DNA from: a virus | IMG/VR virus record: IMGVR_UViG_3300044625_000919 | Location: 1-24,468 of that record | Direction: 5' to 3' (one strand) | DNA: 24,468 nt | Shown here: positions 11,192 to 17,864 of the stretch, piece by piece | Position numbering within the stretch: position 1 is the stretch's first letter | Layout: each line of letters starts with the position of its first letter | Notes under the pieces: model-generated | The model's input: the letters and a program-made list of their open reading frames with translations, nothing else | What the model was told of the DNA's origin: nothing | The model's database searches: none | Program-made: the position numbers and the translations under genes

Positions 11192-11821
11192 ATGCCCCGA
11201 AAGGCCCCGCCGCCGGTGATGCCGGACAAGCTGGAGCGCTGGCCGATCGATCGGCTGGTGCCCTACGAGAAAAATGCCCGGACCCATAGCGCTGAGCAGG
11301 TAGCGCAGATCGCCGCCTCAATCCAGGAGTTCGGCTTCACCAACCCGATACTGGTGGCCAGCGATGATGGCATCCTGGCGGGCCATGGCCGACTAGCCGC
11401 GGCGAAGGATCTGGGCCTGTCCGAGGTGCCCGTGGTGGTGCTTGACCACCTGACCCCGACCCAGCGCCGGGCCTATGTCCTGGCGGATAACAAGCTGGCG
11501 CTGAATGCGGGGTGGGATGAGGAGCTACTTAAATCTGAATTGCTTGACCTTGGCGAGCTCGATTTTGATTTGACCTTGCTGGGATGGGGGAACGATCTGC
11601 CAGAGTTTGCTTCTGCACCGGACTATTCTATTTTGGATGACGAAGACGTCGCTGACCAGCTAGACGAGATGGCGGCTGGCGTAAAAAAAGCGATACAGAT
11701 TGAGTTTGAGCCTGAGCACTACGAAGAAGCCCAAGAGCTGGTGAAATTCTGGCGGACCAAGGGCGGCTACATTGGGCTTATGTTGATTGAAAAACTTGCC
11801 TCGGAGAAATCAAAACTATGA
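11192..11821 (+). CDS. ParB/Srx-like domain protein
   Basis: A 209-residue protein from ATG 11192; earlier in-frame starts lie within the terminator/palindrome region. Residues about 14-105 match a ParB-like N-terminal domain: DRLVPYEKNARTHS, IAASIQEFGFTNPILV, then ILAGHGRLAAAKDLG with the GHGR nucleotide-binding motif (64-67). The segment QRRAYVLADNKLALNAGWDE is typical of the phage ParB proteins that are often fused to DNA methyltransferases. Here no methyltransferase domain follows; the chain ends in a helical tail (residues about 165-209). It overlaps the next gene by ATGA and heads a putative modification cassette. GC content falls towards its 3' end, as in the two genes behind it. Confidence 0.85.
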   Translation: MPRKAPPPVMPDKLERWPIDRLVPYEKNARTHSAEQVAQIAASIQEFGFTNPILVASDDGILAGHGRLAAAKDLGLSEVPVVVLDHLTPTQRRAYVLADNKLALNAGWDEELLKSELLDLGELDFDLTLLGWGNDLPEFASAPDYSILDDEDVADQLDEMAAGVKKAIQIEFEPEHYEEAQELVKFWRTKGGYIGLMLIEKLASEKSKL

Positions 11822-12513
11822 AACTTGAACAAAGCGAGATCAACGGAATCAAGTTTTGGCATCGTCCTGGATTCAGTGATATCAAAACCTTTCGGGAAGT
11901 GATCGGCCGCGACGTTTATCAGCAGCGTGGAATGCGCATATTGCCGGGGGATCGCTGGATGGACTGCGGCGGCAATGTGGGGGCTTTCGCTTTGCTTGCC
12001 TGTAGTTTGAAAGCAGATGTTGTGACATACGAGCCAGACCCTTATAACTGCGAGATAATCGAAAAAAATCTGAGGCTCAATGGATTTCGCGCAAACGTAA
12101 AACAGAGAGCACTAGTACATGATGATCGAGACGAGGTTGTTTTATTCATAGGCAATAACAACAATGTATGGCGCAATAGCATTGTAAAAAAGTGGAACAA
12201 CCTAGGCATCAAGGTACCGTGTTTGAATTTTGACCAAGAGGCTCAATCTTTTGATTGCTGCAAGATGGATATAGAAGGGGCTGAAATGCTTATTCTCGAA
12301 AACACTCAAAAGATCTTTCGCAAATTGGTTTATGAATGGAGTTTTGACATTGATAACAGCCTGCCAAGATTCTGGAGTTTAATTGAAAAGCAACAAAAGC
12401 AGTACAACGATTTTAAAAGTGTTGGCAATGTAGGCAGATTTGCAACAAGAGACTACGTGACTTGGCAACAGTCATGGTTTCCAGCCTGCGCAAACGTATT
12501 TGCTTTTAACTAA
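11818..12513 (+). CDS. FkbM-family SAM-dependent methyltransferase
   Basis: A 231-residue protein beginning in an ATGA overlap with the ParB-like gene. SAM-binding motif I is WMDCGGNVGAFALLA (DCGGNVGA at 49-56). An acidic end of strand beta-2 follows in VVTYEPDPYNC (E72), with the helix NLRLNG after it. The FkbM signature is KMDIEGAE (149-156). FkbM enzymes generally O-methylate sugars or small molecules, so the substrate here is open: a sugar on a modified base, a glycan, or a capsid group. The GC content is far below the flanking phage genes, which suggests recent acquisition. It shares one base with the next ATG (TAATG). Confidence 0.85.
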   Translation: MKLEQSEINGIKFWHRPGFSDIKTFREVIGRDVYQQRGMRILPGDRWMDCGGNVGAFALLACSLKADVVTYEPDPYNCEIIEKNLRLNGFRANVKQRALVHDDRDEVVLFIGNNNNVWRNSIVKKWNNLGIKVPCLNFDQEAQSFDCCKMDIEGAEMLILENTQKIFRKLVYEWSFDIDNSLPRFWSLIEKQQKQYNDFKSVGNVGRFATRDYVTWQQSWFPACANVFAFN

Positions 12514-13277
12514 TGAAACGCATTGACCTTGTTCAATCCGCACACAATCGCAAAATTGGCGAAGAATGTGAATATATCGAGCCAAACATCACAGAAGATT
12601 GCATTTTTTATTCAAACGGCGAGCCTATTGGGTTTTATGTTAGCAAGATGCCTGCAAAAATGTGCAAGCTGGCTGATCTCGCAAATACAGAATTTAAGAG
12701 TGACAATGTTCCCAAAACAAAAATGGATAGGAGTGATGTGCTAAAAGCGCAAATAGACAATCCAGGAATGACAAGATCTGAGGCGAGAGAAATAGGAACC
12801 TGTCAAATGTCCACAATTATAGGCTCAGTCCCGCCGAAGCCTCAATTTATGAGGCATTATCCCACTCGGTCAAGTGTCCACACTGTCAAATCCGCCCAAA
12901 CATTTATCAAGGCGATGTTAATGCTCGCAAAAGAAAGCGAAACGCTAATTGCTCAAATTATGCCCGAACAACACGCTAGGCAGCTAAATATATTCAAGGA
13001 TGTGCCAAGCAAGTGGAAGTTTGGAAATCTTTTTACGTCTTCTATTAGCAATTTCAATATCAGCGCGCCATTCCACAGGGACACCGGAAACATGAAGGAC
13101 ACTGTAAATGTAATTATTTGCAAAAAGCTAAATGCAAAAGGCGGAGACTTGCATATACCGGACTATGGTGCAACTATAGGACAGCAGGACAACTCCGTTC
13201 TTGTTTATCCAGCGTGGAGAAACATGCACGGAGTTACGCCCATAAATCCAGTGCACCCAGGGGGGGTACAGGAATAG
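12513..13277 (+). CDS. TET/JBP-like 2OG-Fe(II) dioxygenase, C-terminus shifted out of frame
   Basis: As it reads, 254 residues. The C-terminal half has a double-stranded beta-helix dioxygenase pattern: ISAPFHRDTGN with the iron-binding H188 and D190, GGDLHIPDYGA, and distal His H239 in NMHGVTPI. The N-terminal part (EYIEPNITED, GEPIGFYVSKMP) fits a phage dioxygenase family related to TET/JBP base oxidases. The frame ends at HPGGVQE after a run of seven Gs. One base skipped there restores PGGYRNSLVFYPLNAFRDHP and a TGA at 13318-13320, giving 268 residues. The restored segment carries an Arg in the place where this superfamily binds 2-oxoglutarate. GC content is about 38% by hand count of two lines. 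Oxidation of a DNA base is the likely but unproven role. Confidence 0.75.
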   Translation: MKRIDLVQSAHNRKIGEECEYIEPNITEDCIFYSNGEPIGFYVSKMPAKMCKLADLANTEFKSDNVPKTKMDRSDVLKAQIDNPGMTRSEAREIGTCQMSTIIGSVPPKPQFMRHYPTRSSVHTVKSAQTFIKAMLMLAKESETLIAQIMPEQHARQLNIFKDVPSKWKFGNLFTSSISNFNISAPFHRDTGNMKDTVNVIICKKLNAKGGDLHIPDYGATIGQQDNSVLVYPAWRNMHGVTPINPVHPGGVQE

Positions 13278-13320
13278 CTTGGTTTTTTATCCGCTCAACG
13301 CTTTTCGTGATCACCCATGA
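13260..13320 (+). other. G7 frameshift site and out-of-frame C-terminus of the dioxygenase
   Basis: The run g13260-g13266 carries seven Gs. In the main frame it reads GGG GGG GTA and reaches TAG at 13275. Skipping one G gives GGG GGG TAC and continues for 17 residues to TGA at 13318, which overlaps the terminase small-subunit ATG (13317) as ATGA, the junction style used elsewhere in this genome. Confidence 0.75.
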
Positions 13321-13841
13321 ACCTCGAAGGCTACGCCGCCCACCGAAAGGCGCGGGGCCTTCGTGGCACCAGTCACGTGGCGGTGCTCAAGGCGATCGAC
13401 ACTGGCCGCCTCACCGAGCCCGCCGTGCGCAAGGTAAACGGCCGCTGGCAGATTGACGCCCCGCTGGCCGATGCGCAGTGGGCCGGCAACACCAACAACA
13501 TGCCCGACAGCGGCACCGAGCTGCCGGAACCGCCTAACACCCGCCAGCCGCACCCGGAGGGCGGCGGGCCATCGCTGGCTCAGGCCAAGCGCGCAAAGGC
13601 CGTCTACGAGGCGGAGCTGACCAGGCTAGAGCTGCAGCGGGAAAAGAAGGAGCTGATCTCCGCCGACGACGTGCGCCAAGAGGCCGCACGCATAGCCCGT
13701 CAGGTCCGCGATCTGCTGCTGAACATCCCAACCCGAAATGCGGCGAAGGTGGCAACGATGCAGGACCAGGAGGAAGTCCGCGCCCTATTGCAGAGCGAGA
13801 TCGAGATAGCGTTGCGAGGGTTGGCGAATGAAGCAGCCTGA
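13317..13841 (+). CDS. terS: terminase small subunit (Nu1-like)
   Basis: A 174-residue protein from ATG 13317. The N-terminal part (residues 1-50) resembles a winged-helix DNA-binding module: NLEGYAAHRKARG, then TSHVAVLKAIDTGRLTEPAV and RWQID. After a Pro/Asn-rich linker, a long helix begins with SLAQAKRAKAVYEAELTRLE and continues through LQREKKELI, which is the hallmark of Nu1-type small terminase subunits. This is followed by ARQVRDLLLNIPTRNAAKVA. It recognises the packaging site and loads the large subunit. It overlaps TerL by 14 bases. In lambda-like phages the cos site lies just upstream of this gene. Here that space is filled by the AT-rich cassette, so cos may sit in 10914-11191. Confidence 0.88.
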   Translation: MNLEGYAAHRKARGLRGTSHVAVLKAIDTGRLTEPAVRKVNGRWQIDAPLADAQWAGNTNNMPDSGTELPEPPNTRQPHPEGGGPSLAQAKRAKAVYEAELTRLELQREKKELISADDVRQEAARIARQVRDLLLNIPTRNAAKVATMQDQEEVRALLQSEIEIALRGLANEAA

Positions 13842-15705
13842 CGCTGCCACGGTCTACCGCAATGCGTTCATCGCAGCGCTCCAGCCCCCGCTGGATCTGA
13901 CCGTCAGCGAGTGGGCGGATCAGAACCGGATACTCACCCGCCGCAGCAGCTCTGAGCCGGGCCTATGGCGCACCGATCGCGTGCCGTTCCTTAAGGAGCC
14001 AATGGATCTGCTCAGCCCTCGTGAGCGTCGCATCAGGCGGGTGGTGCTGATCTTCGGCAGCCAGTCCGGCGCAAAGACCGAGTGCGGGCTGAACTGGCTG
14101 GGCCGCACCATCGCAAACGACCCGGCCCCCTTCCTAGTGATGTTCCCCACTGAGAGCTTTGCCAAGCGGCAGATCCGCCAGCGCCTGTCGCCGCTATTCA
14201 ATGACACCCCGGCGGTGGCGGCGAAGTCGCTCAGCAGCAAGAGCAGGGACTCTGCCAATGCGATGTTCCTCAAGGAGTTCGAAGGGGACATGCTGCTGTC
14301 GATCATCGGCGGCAACAGCGGCAGCGCAGCGCAGGGTATGCCGGCGCAGAACCTATGGGTGGATGAGGCCTCGTCACTGCCGCTGGAAATTGACGACAAG
14401 GGCGACCCGATTGAAAACGCCGAGGCCCGGCAAACCAACTTTCCCGATCGAAAGACGCTGCTGACCAGCACCCCTGGCAGCCGCGGCGCGTGCCGAATTA
14501 CCTGGGAGTTTGAAACCCGCTCAGACCGTCGCCGCTACGGGATGCTGATGCCCTGCTGCGGCGGCCATGCCGTGATCGAGTGGCCGCACATGGTATGGGA
14601 TAAGCGCGACGGCGAGGTGTGGTGCCAATGCCCGCTATGCAATGAACGGGTGGCGCAGCACCACAAGACTGCCATGCTCGCCGGCGGGATCTGGACGCCA
14701 ACGGCAAAGGGTGACGGCGAGACGGCGGGCTTCCATCTGCCTGGGTGGTATGCGCCGTATGGCTGGCTGAGCTGGGAGAAGATCCGCGATGAGTTCCTGC
14801 GCGCCAAGGCGGACCCGCTGCTGCTGAAGGGCTGGGTGAACAAGCGGGCCGCTGAGGCCTGGGAGGATGAGAGCCTGGCCAAGGTCTCAGCCGATGGCCT
14901 GATGGCCAGAGTCGGCGGCTACGGCCACGGCACCTGTCCCGAGGGCGTACTGGCGGTGCTGATGGCGGTGGACGTGCAGGACACCTGGCTGGAGGTGTCG
15001 GTGTGGGGCTACGGCCGCGGCAAGCCTGAGCAGGCCTGGCGGATCTGGCACCAGAAGATCGAGGGCGACCCGGGGCAGGATCACGTCTGGGATCAGGTGA
15101 CGACGATCCGCGAGATCGAATGGCCGCACGCAAACGGCGGCAAGCTGAAAGCGATCCACTGCGCGGTTGACACCGGCGGCCACTACACCAGCGAGGGGTA
15201 TGACTACTGCCGCCGGTACGCCAAAGATGGTGTGGTGGCCATCAAGGGCAGCAGCCAAAAGAACGCGCCGCCGCTCGGCAAAGGCTCAAAGCAGGACGTG
15301 ACCTTCAGGGGCAAGACCGTGAAGGGTGGCGTCACGCTTTACATGATCGGCACGCATGCCATCAAGCGGACCATCTACAGCCGCCTTAAGATTGAAGAGC
15401 CCGGCGACGGCTACATCAACTTCGACGACGCCACCACGGAAGACTACCTGCAGGGCTTGACCTGTGAGCGGCTGCAGCCGCGCTACGTCAAAGGGTTCCA
15501 GGTGCTGGAGTGGGTGAAACCCAGCGGCGCCCGCAACGAGCCGCTTGACCTGAAGGTGTACTGCCTGGCGATGCTGGAGCTGCTCAAGCGCCGCTACAAC
15601 CGTCAAACCATGTGGGACCAGCTGGCGGCACAGCTGGCGGCCTCCGTAGCCTTAGACCAGCAGGCCGCGCCACGAAAGGCCCGGAGTTTCACGGTGCTCA
15701 AATGA
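13828..15705 (+). CDS. terL: terminase large subunit, lambda gpA family
   Basis: A 625-residue protein, close to the size of lambda gpA. Its opening (LTVSEWADQNRILTRRSS, then EPGLWRTDRVPFLKEPMD) is typical of GpA-family packaging ATPases. The Walker A-like motif is FGSQSGAKTE (76-85) and Walker B is NLWVDEASSLP with the catalytic Asp-Glu at 179-180. A cysteine-rich zinc-binding part includes C243, C244, C266, C268 and C271. The nuclease domain starts at MAVDVQDTWLEVSVW (D382) and includes CAVDTGGHYTSEGY. It cuts concatemers and pumps DNA into proheads. It overlaps the gpW-like gene as ATGA. Confidence 0.95.
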   Translation: MKQPDAATVYRNAFIAALQPPLDLTVSEWADQNRILTRRSSSEPGLWRTDRVPFLKEPMDLLSPRERRIRRVVLIFGSQSGAKTECGLNWLGRTIANDPAPFLVMFPTESFAKRQIRQRLSPLFNDTPAVAAKSLSSKSRDSANAMFLKEFEGDMLLSIIGGNSGSAAQGMPAQNLWVDEASSLPLEIDDKGDPIENAEARQTNFPDRKTLLTSTPGSRGACRITWEFETRSDRRRYGMLMPCCGGHAVIEWPHMVWDKRDGEVWCQCPLCNERVAQHHKTAMLAGGIWTPTAKGDGETAGFHLPGWYAPYGWLSWEKIRDEFLRAKADPLLLKGWVNKRAAEAWEDESLAKVSADGLMARVGGYGHGTCPEGVLAVLMAVDVQDTWLEVSVWGYGRGKPEQAWRIWHQKIEGDPGQDHVWDQVTTIREIEWPHANGGKLKAIHCAVDTGGHYTSEGYDYCRRYAKDGVVAIKGSSQKNAPPLGKGSKQDVTFRGKTVKGGVTLYMIGTHAIKRTIYSRLKIEEPGDGYINFDDATTEDYLQGLTCERLQPRYVKGFQVLEWVKPSGARNEPLDLKVYCLAMLELLKRRYNRQTMWDQLAAQLAASVALDQQAAPRKARSFTVLK

Positions 15706-16268
15706 CTCAACCGCTGGAGCTCTACCAAGGCGATCTAACCAGCTGGATCGAATCCCGCGTCCATCCTGATGCCACGGCCGTTCGCGTGTGGTTCCGCGCT
15801 GCAGCAGCTGGCGCCGGTATCGAGGCGGTGGCCAGCGACACGGACGACGGCTGGAAGGTGGAGCTGAGCGCCGCCACGACGGCCACGATGGCGGCCGGCA
15901 GCTGGGAACTGCAGATCGTCTCCACGGTCAGCGGCGCCCCACTCACCACCGGCCGCGGCAGCTTGACCGTCCGCAAGAGCCTGGCATTCAGCGGCACCCC
16001 CGGCGCCTTCGATGATCGCAGCCAAGCGCAGAAAGATTTGGAGGCGGCTGAAGAGGCCATCCGCGCCCTGACCACGGGTGCGCAGGAGTACCAAATCGGC
16101 AGCCTCGGCAACGGTGGCCGGAAGGTGGTCCGCGCCGACCTGGCGGAGCTGATCAAGTGGCGCGACCGCCTCAAGGCTGAAGTCGCCCGCGAGCAACGCG
16201 CCGAGATGATTGCGCAAGGCCTCGGCGATCCGCGCCGGCTCTATGTGCGCTTCACGGGGGTGAGCTGA
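15702..16268 (+). CDS. gpW-like head-tail joining protein with N-terminal beta domain
   Basis: A 188-residue protein from ATG 15702, overlapping the TerL stop as ATGA. Residues about 110-188 match gpW: a helix QKDLEAAEEAIRALTTGAQE, a beta hairpin with RKVVRADLAELIKWRDRLKAE, and an Arg-rich end RRLYVRFTG, as in lambda gpW's C-terminus. The first 95 residues are different: a probable beta sandwich (LYQGDLTSWIESRVHPDATA to RGSLTVRKSLAF) like domains attached to phage structural proteins. Lambda gpW is only 68 residues. Position between TerL and portal is exactly that of gpW. It would fill the connector under the portal; the extra domain may face outside. Confidence 0.75.
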   Translation: MTQPLELYQGDLTSWIESRVHPDATAVRVWFRAAAAGAGIEAVASDTDDGWKVELSAATTATMAAGSWELQIVSTVSGAPLTTGRGSLTVRKSLAFSGTPGAFDDRSQAQKDLEAAEEAIRALTTGAQEYQIGSLGNGGRKVVRADLAELIKWRDRLKAEVAREQRAEMIAQGLGDPRRLYVRFTGVS

Positions 16269-17845
16269 TGGGTGTCCGTTCCTGGCTGCAGCGGCAGATC
16301 CTGACCACCCGGCACGGCCGGCAGCAGGGCCAGCGGATGTTTGAGGGCGCCCGGCGTAACCGGCTGCTCCATGACCTGGTGGCGCCGACCACCTCCGCAG
16401 ACGCCGAGCTGCGCGTCAGCCTGGCCGTACTGCGCGACCGCTGCCACCAGCTGGTCAGGGACAACCCCTACGCCCGCCAGGCCAAGCGGACTACGCAGAT
16501 CAACGTGGTGGGGCCGCGTGGAATCCAGATGCAGGGGCAGGTGATGCGCCCCAACGGCACCGAGAAGGACGTGCGCCGCAACCAGCTGCAGGAGGAAGCA
16601 TGGCGCCGCTGGTGCCGGCCAGATACTTGCGACGTGGCGGGGCGGCTGAGTTTCCACGGCTTCGAGATGATGGCCGCCGGCAGCCTGCCGGAGTCGGGCG
16701 AATGCCTGATCAGGATCGTGCGGCAGCCGATGGGACAGGGCCGCACACCGCTGGCGCTGGAGCTGATTGAGGCGCACCAGCTCGATGAGGACAAGAGCGG
16801 GGTATCAGATCGCGCTGGCCACGAATGGCGGCTAGGCGTCGAGATCAACCAATGGGGCCGCCCCACCCGGTACGCCATCCTGACCCGCCACCCTGGTGAC
16901 GTGGAGCTGGGCCTGAACCGCCGTGGCGTGGAGCGGAAGCACCTCCTGGTTCCGGCGGCGGACATGATCCATGTGTTCATGCCGGAGCGGATCGGGCAGA
17001 GCCGGGGCGTGCCGTGGTTGGCGTCGGTGATCACAACTGTCCACGGGCTTTCTGAATACGAAAAGGCTCACCTGGTACGGAAGCGCGTCCAGGCGGCATC
17101 GCTGGGGTGGATTCAGACGCCCGATGCCGGGCTGACCGGTGATGCGGTGGAGAACGGTCAGCGGCTATTCAACACTGAGCCGGGCGCCTACAACATCCTT
17201 GAGCCCGGCGAGGTTCCGGTGCCGCCAAACTTCGGGCCGGATGATGGCCAATACGATGCAGTCGTAAAAAACCTCACCAGGCGGTTTGCGGCTGGGTATG
17301 GATGCAGCTACGCCACGATCAGCAGGGACTTTTCGGACGCGAATTACAGCAGCATGCGCACAAGCGTCCAAGAGGATCGCGATCATTGGCGCGTGCTGCA
17401 GAGCATGCTGATACAGCAGCTGCATCAACGAGTCTTTGAAGAATGGCTCCGCGCTGCAATGTTGGCTGGCGAATTACCTTCGCCAGCTTTTAACGATTAC
17501 TGGACTAAGCCAGAAAGATATAATGCCCCCATGTGGCAGGCCAGGAGCTGGGACGGCATAGATCCATTAAAAGACATGGTTGCCATGGAAAAAGCCAGGG
17601 CGCTGTTACTCGAGTCCCATTCGCAGCAGATAGCCAGCTACACAGGGTCCGAGTTCGGGCAAGTGATGGCACAAATCGCCCGCGAAAACGAGCTGAAAGA
17701 ATCCCTGGGCCTGATGCCCACCGTGGAGCAGCCGCCTGAGCCAGCGTCGGAACCACCCATCCCTGAGCCTGAGGCGAAAGACCCCGACGACGACGAAGAG
17801 GACGCCGAGGATGAGGAAGCTCAGCCCCGGCCATCCGTAGCCTGA
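16268..17845 (+). CDS. portal protein, lambda gpB family
   Basis: A 525-residue protein, near gpB's usual length, starting in a TGATG overlap with the gpW-like gene. Family landmarks are the opening with LRVSLAVLRDRCHQLVRDNP, then YARQAKRTTQINVVGPRG. The middle contains WRRWCRPDTCDVAGRLSFHG, LALELIEAHQLDED, and HVFMPERIGQSRGVPWLASV. The stem/crown part has FAAGYGCSYATISRDFSDAN and YSSMRTSVQEDRDHWR. The C-terminus is Pro-rich and then strongly acidic (DPDDDEEDAEDEE). The portal dodecamer sits at one vertex of the head and is the channel through which the terminase packs DNA. Confidence 0.93.
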   Translation: MGVRSWLQRQILTTRHGRQQGQRMFEGARRNRLLHDLVAPTTSADAELRVSLAVLRDRCHQLVRDNPYARQAKRTTQINVVGPRGIQMQGQVMRPNGTEKDVRRNQLQEEAWRRWCRPDTCDVAGRLSFHGFEMMAAGSLPESGECLIRIVRQPMGQGRTPLALELIEAHQLDEDKSGVSDRAGHEWRLGVEINQWGRPTRYAILTRHPGDVELGLNRRGVERKHLLVPAADMIHVFMPERIGQSRGVPWLASVITTVHGLSEYEKAHLVRKRVQAASLGWIQTPDAGLTGDAVENGQRLFNTEPGAYNILEPGEVPVPPNFGPDDGQYDAVVKNLTRRFAAGYGCSYATISRDFSDANYSSMRTSVQEDRDHWRVLQSMLIQQLHQRVFEEWLRAAMLAGELPSPAFNDYWTKPERYNAPMWQARSWDGIDPLKDMVAMEKARALLLESHSQQIASYTGSEFGQVMAQIARENELKESLGLMPTVEQPPEPASEPPIPEPEAKDPDDDEEDAEDEEAQPRPSVA

Positions 17846-17864
17846 GGCCAGCGACTATCCGGCT

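Noticed and set aside
13118-13456. Rightward 112-codon ORF across the dioxygenase-terminase junction
   Set aside because: It is in the third frame. The real continuation of the dioxygenase is the frame reading YRNSLVFY, which ends at 13320.
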